Positions 1 to 8,122 of a stretch of 64,000 bases of DNA are shown here, piece after piece. Numbering within the stretch: the stretch's first letter is position 1; each line of letters opens with the position of its first letter. Below the pieces are notes generated by a model. It made no database searches. It was not told the DNA's origin and saw only the letters and a program-made list of their open reading frames with translations. This stretch comes from Mariniphaga sediminis (GTDB taxonomy: Bacteria; Bacteroidota; Bacteroidia; Bacteroidales; Prolixibacteraceae), in contig NZ_QWET01000025.1 of NCBI RefSeq assembly GCF_003573545.1, positions 1 to 64,000 of the forward strand, given 5' to 3'. A program made the translations under genes and the position numbers.

Positions 1-144
1 AAGGGAAACATCTTTTCGGCTTACTCTTATGCGATGGAATTGACAGGTTGCCCGGGGAATTATCACACAGATTATGACACCGCAGTTTCAGAAGAACTGA
101 AAAACGAAATATCTGATGTGATGAAAGTAATAGGAGAGATTTAA
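1..144 (+). CDS. 3' end of an unidentified gene (partial)
   Basis: An open frame enters at the first base and stops at TAA 142-144, leaving 47 residues. The fragment contains a Tyr-rich stretch (SAYSYAMELTGCPGNY) and ends in a charged helix-like tail, DVMKVIGEI. It is too short to assign to a family. The decayed repeat begins about 40 bases after its stop, so it is the last intact gene before the rearranged segment. Codon structure and the clean stop make it plausible as a true C terminus, but most of the gene lies outside the window. Confidence 0.5.
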   Translation, partial: KGNIFSAYSYAMELTGCPGNYHTDYDTAVSEELKNEISDVMKVIGEI

Positions 145-185
145 TTCCTTGTAAACCGGTATTTGTTTAAGGTGCTGTGTGTAGT

Positions 186-235
186 ATTTCCCTTTTGTTT
201 TTTTGTGTTTCAACATAGAAAAACAAAAGGGAAAT
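186..235. terminator. Long perfect hairpin after the partial gene
   Basis: Arms 186-202 and 219-235 are perfect reverse complements over 17 bp with a 16-nt loop. The left arm is ATTTCCCTTTTGTTTTT. The position 42 bases after a stop fits a transcription end, but the stem is AT-rich and lacks a clear GC core. The right arm belongs to the 126-bp repeat whose other copy (15615) has no left arm, so the hairpin may have arisen when the repeat landed here. Confidence 0.4.
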
Positions 236-340
236 GTATTTTAAAAACGGGGACCTGATGTAAGATGAAATTCTGAAAATCCCGGCAGAAATGAAACCCT
301 GACCGGTTTTTATTTCTGACAGATTCAATTTTGTGCCTGA
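215..340. repeat. Left copy of a 126-bp direct repeat
   Basis: Bases 215-340 match 15615-15740 at a constant offset of 15400, with three mismatches by eye (near 254, 287 and 301). The repeat ends in TTGTGCCTGA. To the right, bases 341-396 no longer match the second copy but match the intact phosphodiesterase gene at 15867-15921. The two copies flank about 15.3 kb that holds the fructan locus and the insertion-sequence remnants. Confidence 0.9.
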
Positions 341-399
341 ACGGTTGTTTGCCTTTTTTTGAAAAGGTGGATGAAATTTGACACGCCGGCGATTTTTGA
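291..399 (+). pseudogene. Decayed 5' fragment of a YfcE-like phosphodiesterase
   Basis: From the ATG at 291 the reading is MKP-stop-PVFISDRFNFVPERLF, then after a one-base frameshift FFEKVDEI-stop-HAGDF. The intact gene at 15820 reads MKRIGLLSDTHGFVPERLF followed by FFEKVDEIWHAGDF. This fragment is therefore a copy of the first ~35 codons with two stops and a frameshift. Similarity ends at base 396. The left portion matches the decayed copy at 15691 and the right portion matches the intact gene, so the fragment looks like a chimera. Confidence 0.75.
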
Positions 400-423
400 A
401 ACGGTTTTGTTTACCCACAACCC

Positions 424-720
424 TTAAGAGATAGGCAGTCCGGTTTCGCGAATGATGGTCTGGCGCAGTTCGTGTGTCTATTTCAGCGCTCCCCAGAACC
501 GATCGATGCCGGTAATGTCGAGGTAATGTTCATCAACGGAAGCCTTTTCGTAAAGCGGCGCTTTCCCGGCAATAATACCGATTACCAGCCGGGAATATTT
601 ACTGTACAGGTTCATGTCGCCCCTGATGACAGTGGCATCGTGGCAAAGGTTCAATGCCATTTTCATGGGCATGGCCGAATGTACGCCAAACCGCCGGGCT
701 TTCTTTTTTTATTACCGTAC
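424..720 (-). pseudogene. dinB: Remnant of DNA polymerase IV
   Basis: Read on the minus strand, this stretch gives ARRFGVHSAMPMKMALNLC, then VIRGDMNLYSKYSRL, then EKASVDEHYLDITGIDRFWG. These are typical of the Y-family polymerase DinB, including the S-x-DE catalytic motif. A frameshift near 478 moves the frame to THELRQTIIRETGLPIS, which ends in TAA at 426-424. Only about 95 residues of a protein usually around 360 long remain. The N-terminal DxD metal site and everything past the palm are missing, and the upstream edge (about 700-740) is blurred by small indels. No function is possible. Confidence 0.85.
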
Positions 721-869
721 CAGCCAAATCAGGCTCCTGTATTTTTATGCTTTTATAACATGGTTTAGTCTTTTCTTATATTCTATATTTGGGGCTTTAA
801 TAAAAAACCGGCCAATACTTTTACTATCCGCTGTTTTACAAAGTATTGCTTCGTATTTAATTGATTGAG

Positions 870-1424
870 ATGAAGAAATTACGAAAACTTTTACGGGTTT
901 TGCACCGTGATTTAGGGTACTTTATAGTAGGGATGACCCTGGTTTATTCCCTGTCAGGAATTTTTCTGAATCACCGTCATGATTTTAATCCGGATTATAA
1001 AATAATTACGGAAAATTTTCAGACCAGTATTACATTCGATACCCCCGTTAGCGAAGAGGTGGTAAAAAATGCACTGGAAGGATTGGAATATGATGTAACG
1101 TATAAAAAACATTACATGAACAATCAGGGAAATATAAAAGTGTTTGTCGAAAACGGGGAGGTGGTGATTAATCCCCAAACGGGCAAAGGAACGATGGATT
1201 ACCTGCAGCGCCGGCCTGTTATTTTTGAGATGAATATGTTGCACAAGGCAACCATCGGTTCTTTGTGGAAGTGGGTGAGTGACGGCATGGCGGTTATCCT
1301 GCTTTTTGTTGCTGTTTCCGGGTTGTTTTTATTAAAAGGGAAACGCGGTTTCGGGCGTTGGGGCTGGTGGTTTACAATTACCGGGATTATCGTACCCTTA
1401 TTTTTTGCTTTAATGTATATTTGA
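870..1424 (+). CDS. PepSY-associated transmembrane protein
   Basis: This 184-residue inner-membrane protein has the short PepSY_TM layout. A basic N terminus (MKKLRKLLRVLHRDLGYF) leads into a first helix ending in LSGIFLNHRHD. A periplasmic domain of about 100 residues follows, then two C-terminal helices. The first-helix signature (LHRDLGYF and SGIFLNHRH) is typical of the family, which is often linked to iron or heme reduction and cytochrome-like systems. I start at ATG 870 rather than the in-frame TTG 861. A TATATTTG element (784-791) upstream resembles a Bacteroidetes -7 box, but no -33 box is visible. An OB-fold lipoprotein follows 28 bases downstream and is probably cotranscribed. Confidence 0.8.
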   Translation: MKKLRKLLRVLHRDLGYFIVGMTLVYSLSGIFLNHRHDFNPDYKIITENFQTSITFDTPVSEEVVKNALEGLEYDVTYKKHYMNNQGNIKVFVENGEVVINPQTGKGTMDYLQRRPVIFEMNMLHKATIGSLWKWVSDGMAVILLFVAVSGLFLLKGKRGFGRWGWWFTITGIIVPLFFALMYI

Positions 1425-1452
1425 AAAAAATAACCAGGAATTACGAATAAAG

Positions 1453-1953
1453 ATGAAGAAAATTACTTTGCTTTTTTCTGTTTCTCTGTTCCTCTTTAGC
1501 TGCGGAGGCCGGAAAACACAAAATGAAAATACCGCAGCTATTTCCGAAAAAGCCGCTGTGGTTTATAAGGTGGATGAACTGTATGTCCGCGCCGCTGATT
1601 TGGTGGATCAGGAAGTAACGGTAAAAGGTACTGTGATGCATGTGTGTAAACATGGAGGCGAAAGGTGTTTTCTGATGGGGAGTACGGAAGATTTAAACAT
1701 CAGGGTAGAAGCCGGAGAAAAAATAGGGACGTTCAGCCAAAAACAAATGGGTAGCGACCTCACCATTACAGGCATTTTTAAAGAGGTAAAAAATGAGGCC
1801 GACGCCCACAACCCGGGCAGCGGACACGGCGAGGAAAACCATAGCGGGGATAAAGAAACGGAAACCGCCCACCAGGTTATTGCAGAAGCCGAAAAAAATG
1901 CTCCGGTGGTTTATTTTATGGAAGGCCTGGAAATCGTTAAAGAAGAAATTTAG
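1453..1953 (+). CDS. OB-fold lipoprotein with His-rich tail
   Basis: The 166-residue product starts with a lipoprotein signal, MKKITLLFSVSLFLFSCGG, with the acylated Cys at residue 17. Residues ~45-115 look like an OB-fold of the tRNA_anti-like type (the VDQEVTVKGTVMHVCKHGG segment, then a Cys and a Leu-Met-Gly core). A hydrophilic linker rich in His, Glu and Asp follows (HNPGSGHGEENHSGD). The CKHGGERC segment holds two Cys and one His. I infer an exported metal- or redox-linked role beside the PepSY protein, but no substrate can be named. Confidence 0.65.
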   Translation: MKKITLLFSVSLFLFSCGGRKTQNENTAAISEKAAVVYKVDELYVRAADLVDQEVTVKGTVMHVCKHGGERCFLMGSTEDLNIRVEAGEKIGTFSQKQMGSDLTITGIFKEVKNEADAHNPGSGHGEENHSGDKETETAHQVIAEAEKNAPVVYFMEGLEIVKEEI

Positions 1954-1996
1954 CCTGAAACCAGCCTTTTAAAGGGATTCAGATTTTGAAAACCCG

Positions 1997-2500
1997 TTAC
2001 TTTTTTGCCGGTATAAAATCGAGGGAAACGGAATTTACACAATGCCGGGTATTTTTTTGGGTGAAACCTTCACCGTAAAAAACATGCCCCAGGTGGCCCC
2101 CGCAATTACTACAGGTTATTTCAGTACGCATTCCGTCAGGGTCGGGTGTTTTGGTAACCGCTCCTTCAATTTCATCGTCGAAACTGGGCCAGCCGCAGTG
2201 AGAATCGAACTTGTCGGACGACTTGTAAAGCGCCGTTCCGCAGCGTTTACAAACGTAGGTCCCTTTTTCCTTGTGGTTGTTGTACTCCCCGGTAAACGGG
2301 CGTTCGGTCCCCTTGTTTACAATAACGTATTCTTCAAATTCTGTTAGTGGCTTAAAATTCTTCACCTTTTGTTCCTCCATAATTTTTTCCTGTGCCTCCA
2401 CTTTCGCTTCTGCCTTTTCGGGCTCCTTTGTCTGCCGCACCTTCTGTCCGCAGGCCGAAAAAGCCATTGCAATAAATAATATGGAAATTATTGTTTTCAC
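1997..2500 (-). CDS. msrB: Exported methionine-R-sulfoxide reductase B
   Basis: MsrB reduces the R epimer of methionine sulfoxide in proteins. The domain is complete: zinc-binding pairs CKRC and CSNC, the HCGWPSF segment, GHLGHVF, and the catalytic Cys in RHCVNS near the end. I place the start at GTG 2500. From there the product begins [19 protein letters not shown], a lipoprotein signal with the Cys at residue 16. Longer in-frame starts add an unrelated tail with no signal. A Glu/Lys-rich linker of ~35 residues joins the lipid anchor to the enzyme. It is therefore expected on a membrane outside the cytoplasm, like the exported MsrA at 31563. It lies divergent from fecI. Confidence 0.88.
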   Translation of the reverse strand: MKTIISILFIAMAFSACGQKVRQTKEPEKAEAKVEAQEKIMEEQKVKNFKPLTEFEEYVIVNKGTERPFTGEYNNHKEKGTYVCKRCGTALYKSSDKFDSHCGWPSFDDEIEGAVTKTPDPDGMRTEITCSNCGGHLGHVFYGEGFTQKNTRHCVNSVSLDFIPAKK

Positions 2501-2747
2501 TTCAATGTTAATGACAATTGGGAAAGGAGAATGGTTCAAACTGAGGGGATTATTTAAAAAAAAGTTCCCCACGCCGGGGCATCGATTCTCCGGTTCCAAC
2601 CGGAACGGCAGCCTCCTTTTTTTATGTGTGTGCGCATCCACCGGAAACATAAAATCTATGCTAAGGTTATGGAAAAAAAGTTGGTGAGGATATGAATGAA
2701 CTTAAACAAAAGCTGATAAAAAAGGGTCTGACTTAATTCTGCGGACA

Positions 2748-2780
2748 TTTCATAGAATAGTGAAAATTTTTATAGTTTTG
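2748..2780 (+). promoter_or_regulatory. Candidate sigma-ABfr-type promoter of fecI
   Basis: TAGTTTTG at 2773-2780 matches the Bacteroidetes -7 consensus TAnnTTTG. TTTC at 2748-2751, 21 bases upstream, is one mismatch from the -33 box TTTG. The fecI start codon lies 26 bases downstream. Confidence 0.5.
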
Positions 2781-2806
2781 TTACCTACTATACCAGCAAA
2801 TAGAGC

Positions 2807-3394
2807 ATGAATGAAAATGAACAACAACTTTTTGAAAGATTAAAAAACAGTGATGAAGCTGCTTTCAGGGTCATTTACAATAATTATTCTTCAAAGTTGT
2901 ATTATTTCGTTTTTGAGTTCATTCCCTTAAAAGACGTTGCTGAAAATATTGTCCAGGATACTTTTGTAACGCTGTGGAACAGGCGTAAGGAATTAAAAGA
3001 CAATACCAACCTGGCTTCATATCTTTTTACAGGAGCTAAAAACAATGCTTTATACAGATTACGTGATAAAAAATACAGGCAAAAATTGTTCTCAGATGCA
3101 ATAGATGTCAGTGAACTGAATTTAAACGTTGATGCATTAGCTACTGCCGATACTTCTGCTTTTGCATTTCAGGAAATTGAACAAATCATACAAAAAACAT
3201 TAAGCAGTCTGCCTCCCCAGTGCAGAAAAGTCTTTGAGTTGAGCAGGTTCAGGGAAATGAAGAACAAGGAAATTGCGGAAGAACTCAATATTTCTGTCAG
3301 AACGGTGGAGGGACATATTTCAAAAGGGATAAAAGCATTCAAAATTGCCCTGAAAGATTACCTGCCTTTAGTTGCATACCTTTTTGTGGTCTGA
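2807..3394 (+). CDS. ECF sigma factor, FecI-like
   Basis: The 195-residue protein has the two-domain ECF layout. Region 2 is at ~22-90 (FRVIYNNYSSKLYYFVFEF, then IVQDTFVTLW). Region 4 is at ~125-180 (LSSLPPQCRKVFELSRF, then the helix-turn-helix around KNKEIAEELNISVRTVEGHI). Length and spacing are normal. It is followed by a FecR anti-sigma factor, then SusC with an STN domain, so it should direct polymerase to the fructan locus when released. The 96-base gap to fecR is AT-rich with no obvious terminator. Confidence 0.93.
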   Translation: MNENEQQLFERLKNSDEAAFRVIYNNYSSKLYYFVFEFIPLKDVAENIVQDTFVTLWNRRKELKDNTNLASYLFTGAKNNALYRLRDKKYRQKLFSDAIDVSELNLNVDALATADTSAFAFQEIEQIIQKTLSSLPPQCRKVFELSRFREMKNKEIAEELNISVRTVEGHISKGIKAFKIALKDYLPLVAYLFVV

Positions 3395-3490
3395 AAATCA
3401 TTCTATTATATAGAATAAATAAAAATGCATAAAAAAAATGCAGTGTACGACCAGGTGTAAATGCTTATTTGTGCATTATTTCTATATAGC

Positions 3491-4507
3491 ATGGAAAATT
3501 TTGAAGACATATTAAAACTGGTTACAGGCAATTTAGCCCGGGAGGAAAAAGAAAAAGTACTTTCTGAAATCAATGCAAAGAAAGGAAACCGGGAAATTTT
3601 CAGGAAAGTAAAAATTGCATGGGCAATCTTTTCTTCCGGTAGTAAACAATTAAGCGATTATGATGAAGAGAATTTATTCCTGAAAATTAAAGATGAAATT
3701 TCAGGAAAAAAGAAGAGTCTGACCATCTCCGTTCATACAGTGCTTAAATATGCTGCGGTTATAATTTTTATGATTAGCCTGACAACAATATTTTATTTAA
3801 ATAAGCAAAATAGTAATCCCGAAACTACAGACGAATCACTGTATACTTCTGTGGTAACCGAAAACGGTCAACGGTCTAAGGTCATTTTACCCGATAGTTC
3901 ATTCGTATGGTTAAATTCGGGCACGACCCTTTCTTATCCCAACAATTTTTCCAGTCAAAACAGGAAGATTTTACTTAACGGACAGGCATTTTTTCAGGTT
4001 TACCACAAAGAAAATTCTCCTTTTTTAGTGCAAGCGAATTCCCTGATAGTAACAGTGCGGGGTACAAAATTCGACGTGGATGCATATCCTGATAACGATG
4101 CGGTTACTGTTGTGCTTGAGTCGGGAAAAGTAGATCTTTCACACCAGGGCATTGAGTCGTTTAATTACACCATGCAACCCGGAGAAAAGGCAAGTTTCAA
4201 TATAGCCGCCAATTCATTGAACATAGGTCATGTCGATACTGTCATTTATTCTTCCTGGAAAGACGGGAAGCTTATATTCCGCAATGAACCCATGAAGAAT
4301 GTAGTTGAAAAACTGAAAAAATGGTATAACATTGACATTGAGGTTGCCGATACAGAAGTTTACAGCTCCATTTTCTCAGGGACAATTCAAAACGAAAGCT
4401 ACGAAGAGATTTTCAGGCTTATCGGAGCCGTTTGCCATGTTAACTGTAACTTGATACATAATTACGAAAAAGAAGCGAAGCCAAAAATTATCATTTCAAA
4501 TAAATAG
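3491..4507 (+). CDS. FecR-family anti-sigma factor
   Basis: From ATG 3491 the product is 338 residues. It has a cytoplasmic N-terminal part (1-80) that should bind the sigma factor and one membrane segment at ~84-103 (VLKYAAVIIFMISLTTIFYL). A periplasmic FecR domain follows at ~118-215 (GQRSKVILPDSSFVWLNSG, then GTKFDVDAY), with a DUF4974-type C-terminal domain at ~258-325 (WKDGKLIFRNEPMKNVVEKL). The upstream in-frame ATG 3461 would add ten hydrophobic residues before the conserved start and is rejected. It should receive a signal from the STN domain of the SusC downstream and control the sigma factor upstream. Confidence 0.93.
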   Translation: MENFEDILKLVTGNLAREEKEKVLSEINAKKGNREIFRKVKIAWAIFSSGSKQLSDYDEENLFLKIKDEISGKKKSLTISVHTVLKYAAVIIFMISLTTIFYLNKQNSNPETTDESLYTSVVTENGQRSKVILPDSSFVWLNSGTTLSYPNNFSSQNRKILLNGQAFFQVYHKENSPFLVQANSLIVTVRGTKFDVDAYPDNDAVTVVLESGKVDLSHQGIESFNYTMQPGEKASFNIAANSLNIGHVDTVIYSSWKDGKLIFRNEPMKNVVEKLKKWYNIDIEVADTEVYSSIFSGTIQNESYEEIFRLIGAVCHVNCNLIHNYEKEAKPKIIISNK

Positions 4508-4569
4508 GAAATAATTGTCTAACAAAAAAATTTATGCCTATGATATGAATAAACTAAGACAAACAAAAA

Positions 4570-4604
4570 GGAGATGCCGTTAACATCTCCCCCTTTTCTT
4601 TTTT
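4570..4604 (+). terminator. Hairpin and T-run between fecR and susC (attenuator-like)
   Basis: GGAGATG (4570-4576) pairs with CATCTCC (4584-4590) around a 7-nt loop, followed by a pyrimidine tract CCCTTTTCTTTTTT. It has the form of an intrinsic terminator and lies 72 bases before the susC start. It would reduce readthrough from fecR into susC, separating regulator and transporter expression. A hairpin sits in the same place in the second locus at 59366-59400. Confidence 0.6.
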
Positions 4605-4675
4605 AATGCCTCGTGGTATACAACTTCAGAAGCATAATTAACTTGAATTTTAAAAATCCAAATCAGGACAAATTT

Positions 4676-7600
4676 ATGAAAAAAAATTATTATGGATTGA
4701 TTTCCGGAGCATGTATAATCTGGAAATCCAAATTATTGAAAAGAATGAAGATTGTTACATTACTAATTCTGGTTACCATAACCCAAGCGTTTGCGCTTGA
4801 CAGTTATGCGCAAAACAAACGGTTAAGTCTTCGTTTTACGAATGAAAGAATCATCAACATTCTGGATGAGATTGAAGAACAATCTGAGTTTTATTTTATG
4901 TTCGACGCTTCAAAAATCGATGTAAACCAAAGGAAAAGCATCGATTGTGAAAACCAGACAATAACCAATATCCTTGACCAGCTTTTTGAAAATACAAGGA
5001 TAACATACCGTGTCAGCGACCGCCAGATTGGGCTTATCAGCACTAATTTTGCAAATGCTGACCAAAGTCAGGCAGTTTCCGGAAAAGTATCTGACTCCTC
5101 TGGTTCTCCACTACCGGGAGTAACCGTAGTGATAAAAGGTACTACGCAGGGAACGGTTACCAATGGTGATGGAGAATATTCTCTGTCCAATATTCCGGAT
5201 AATGCTGAATTGGTGTTTTCTTTTGTAGGGATGAAGACACAGGAAATAACTGTGGCTGGGAAAGCTAATATTAATGTTGTAATGGCAGAAGAAGCAATTG
5301 GTTTAGACGAAGTGGTTGCTGTTGGATATGGAACACAAACAAAAGCAAGTCTAACTGGTTCAGCTCAGGTTGTTAAAATGGATGACATCGAAAAAAGAGG
5401 TATTTCTACCGGTAATATTGTTAAAGCTATTGAGGGTTTTGTTCCCGGGCTTCAAATTTCCTATAACGGAAATCCTAATAACACAACATCGATGATACTT
5501 CGCGGTAGAGGAACATTGAATAGTGGAATCGCTCCTCTTATTATTATTGACGGAGTCCCGACAAACAGAGGATTAAATGAGTTAGCAGTCCATGATATTG
5601 AGAACATCCAGGTACTAAAGGATGCATCATCAGCAACAATATATGGCTCTCGGGCGGCAAATGGAGTAATACTCGTAACGACAAAAAAAGGAGAAGAAGG
5701 AAACAATATTACGATCAATTCATCCATAAAAGTTGGTTTTTTACCACAGAATACAATTCCACTATTGAATACCGAAGAGTACGGAAGGGCCCAATGGATT
5801 GCAGCCAAAAATGATGGAGTTGATCCAAATTATGGAACTTATAGTTATCTGGACCATCAGGATGCAAGTGGTAAATGGATTTTAGATGAAATTATTTTAC
5901 CAGATTTCTTGGATGCTGATAAAACGATGAAGCCCGCCAATACAAACTGGGAAAAAGTTATTTCCCGTAATGCAATAACTCAAAATCATAATATAGCAGC
6001 TTCTTTTGGAGGAAAGAAAGCAAATGCTTTATTATCATATGATTACTTAAAGAGTGAAGGAACTACAAAATATAACAATTGGATAAGAAACACCCTGCGC
6101 ATTAATTCTAGTTATAATTTAATTGGTGGAAGACTAGAAGTTGGCGAGAATATTTCATTAATAAAAATGATGTATACGGGAAGCTCTTACCTTGATAGAA
6201 TTCCCACAATACAATCAATTGTACCCGTTCACACGATAGATGGCAAAGGTTGGGGGGGGCCAGTTAAAGGTATGAGCGATCGAAACAATCCACTTTTGAT
6301 GATTATGAACAATAGACAGAATCATTCCGATGATTTACGTTTAGTCGGTTCTCTTTATATGGATTTAGAACTTTTTAAGAATTTTCATTTTAAATCAACA
6401 GCGGGGGTAGATTATGATGGGAAGTGGCAACGTACCATGAATTTGAAATATAACGCAGGATTTATGTCGGAAGATGTTACAAAAATGGAAGTCTATGCTT
6501 CATATGATGGAAGTTGGACTTGGAATAATGTCTTTAACTATCAGTTCAAACTGAACAAAAATAATTTTAATTTAATGGTTGGGCAGGAGCTAACTGAAGC
6601 TAATGGTTCATATTTATGGGGGGCAAGAGATGGGTTTGCTATGGAGAGTACCGATTATATGTATCTTGATGTAGGGGAAGAAAATGTTCGTAATGGAAAC
6701 ATAGCCTGGGATAATGCTTTAAACTCATATTTTGGACGTCTTGTATATGATTATTCAAGGAAATACTTATTAACTGCAATAATAAGAAGGGACGGCTCTT
6801 CTCGTTTTGGCACAAACAATAAATATGCATTATTTCCTTCATTATCAGCAGGATGGGTGATAACAGAAGAATCTTTTATGGAATCTTTCAATTGGCTTTC
6901 TTACTTGAAGATTAGATATGGTTGGGGAAGAACAGGAAATCAGGAAATTGACAACTATGCTTCTTATAGTCAGTATATGGCACAATATGACGACTCGACG
7001 ACTGGTATCAATCCAAGTAATTCAACTGCTTATGATATTTATGGTAATGATGAGGGCTTCCTTCCTTCTGGATTTAGAATTTTACTAAATGGTAATAGCG
7101 ATTTGAAGTGGGAAACTACAACTCAAAATAACTTCGGAGTTGATTTTAACCTTTTCGATTCGAAACTAACTGGTTCATTTGATTATTATATAAAGCATAC
7201 TTATGATATTCTTGTAAAACCGCCAACCCTCAGAGTAACTGGGTATAATCAAAGTACCTGGTATAACGGAGCAGAAATGAAAAATAAAGGATGGGAAGCA
7301 ACTCTCTCTTATTCAGGACAAATAAATAAATTAAGCTATTTTGTTGGGTTTACAGGATACCACAACGATAATGAATTTGTATATATTATGCCTGAAGCTT
7401 TAGGTGCATATGCAGGAAATGGCAAAGATCAAACTATCTTAGGAAGACCTTTGCGTTCTTTATATGGCTATATAGCTGAGGGTATTTTTCAAAATCAGGA
7501 AGAGGTTGATGCTGCTCCTGTTCAACCAGGGAAGGGTGTTGGCAGAATTAAGTACAGAGATATTAGTGGTTCCAATGGTGTTCCTGATGGTAAAATCGAT

Positions 7601-8116
7601 TCTGATGATAGAACCTGGATAGGAGTTGATGAACCTAAGTTTGCCTGGAGTTCAAACCTACAAGCAAAGTGGAAAAATTTTACGCTTTCTATGTTATGGA
7701 ACTCAGAGATAGGCAGAGAAATATCAAGTCCGACAAAAGGTCTTACAAATTTCTTCGGATTCTATGGTGGACAAAATTATGGAAAGGCATTATTGAACGC
7801 CTGGACAACTGATAATAACAAATCAGATATACCAGCTTTAACCAAAAGTGATAATAATAGTGAACAGCGTTTCTCCACATATTTTGTTGAAAATACGTCC
7901 TATCTAAAACTACAATCCTTTGAATTAGGATATGAATTACCTAAAGCTATTGCTCAAAAGCTTCTAATGCAAGATGCCCAGGTTTTTGTACAGGGTGAGA
8001 ATTTATGGACAATCAAATTGCCAGGGAACTCCTTTACTGGTTACGACGAAAAGAACCCAAACTTAACTTACCCATTACCGATTTCATTCACATTTGGTTT
8101 AAACTTTAAATTTTAG
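4676..8116 (+). CDS. SusC-like TonB-dependent outer-membrane transporter with STN domain
   Basis: The 1146-residue product imports oligosaccharides across the outer membrane using TonB energy. In order it has a signal region (1-46, ending ALDSYAQ), an STN sensor domain (~50-105, RLSLRFTNERIINILDEIEE), a carboxypeptidase-like beta domain (~135-215, PLPGVTVVIKGT) and a plug. The plug includes VAVGYGTQTKASLTGS and the SusC signature KDASSATIYGSRAANGVI. A 22-strand barrel ends in aromatic LNFKF. The STN domain marks it as signal-transducing through FecR/FecI. I start at ATG 4676; the upstream GTG 4613 lies just after the hairpin and adds a non-signal leader. susD follows 6 bases after the stop. 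Confidence 0.93.
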   Translation: MKKNYYGLISGACIIWKSKLLKRMKIVTLLILVTITQAFALDSYAQNKRLSLRFTNERIINILDEIEEQSEFYFMFDASKIDVNQRKSIDCENQTITNILDQLFENTRITYRVSDRQIGLISTNFANADQSQAVSGKVSDSSGSPLPGVTVVIKGTTQGTVTNGDGEYSLSNIPDNAELVFSFVGMKTQEITVAGKANINVVMAEEAIGLDEVVAVGYGTQTKASLTGSAQVVKMDDIEKRGISTGNIVKAIEGFVPGLQISYNGNPNNTTSMILRGRGTLNSGIAPLIIIDGVPTNRGLNELAVHDIENIQVLKDASSATIYGSRAANGVILVTTKKGEEGNNITINSSIKVGFLPQNTIPLLNTEEYGRAQWIAAKNDGVDPNYGTYSYLDHQDASGKWILDEIILPDFLDADKTMKPANTNWEKVISRNAITQNHNIAASFGGKKANALLSYDYLKSEGTTKYNNWIRNTLRINSSYNLIGGRLEVGENISLIKMMYTGSSYLDRIPTIQSIVPVHTIDGKGWGGPVKGMSDRNNPLLMIMNNRQNHSDDLRLVGSLYMDLELFKNFHFKSTAGVDYDGKWQRTMNLKYNAGFMSEDVTKMEVYASYDGSWTWNNVFNYQFKLNKNNFNLMVGQELTEANGSYLWGARDGFAMESTDYMYLDVGEENVRNGNIAWDNALNSYFGRLVYDYSRKYLLTAIIRRDGSSRFGTNNKYALFPSLSAGWVITEESFMESFNWLSYLKIRYGWGRTGNQEIDNYASYSQYMAQYDDSTTGINPSNSTAYDIYGNDEGFLPSGFRILLNGNSDLKWETTTQNNFGVDFNLFDSKLTGSFDYYIKHTYDILVKPPTLRVTGYNQSTWYNGAEMKNKGWEATLSYSGQINKLSYFVGFTGYHNDNEFVYIMPEALGAYAGNGKDQTILGRPLRSLYGYIAEGIFQNQEEVDAAPVQPGKGVGRIKYRDISGSNGVPDGKIDSDDRTWIGVDEPKFAWSSNLQAKWKNFTLSMLWNSEIGREISSPTKGLTNFFGFYGGQNYGKALLNAWTTDNNKSDIPALTKSDNNSEQRFSTYFVENTSYLKLQSFELGYELPKAIAQKLLMQDAQVFVQGENLWTIKLPGNSFTGYDEKNPNLTYPLPISFTFGLNFKF

Positions 8117-8122
8117 AACACT

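Noticed and set aside
472-768. A 98-codon plus-strand open frame
   Set aside because: It is the antisense of the dinB remnant, whose minus-strand reading matches a known family.
4613-4675. GTG start 21 codons upstream of susC
   Set aside because: It begins just after the terminator-like hairpin and adds residues before a normal signal peptide that starts at ATG 4676.
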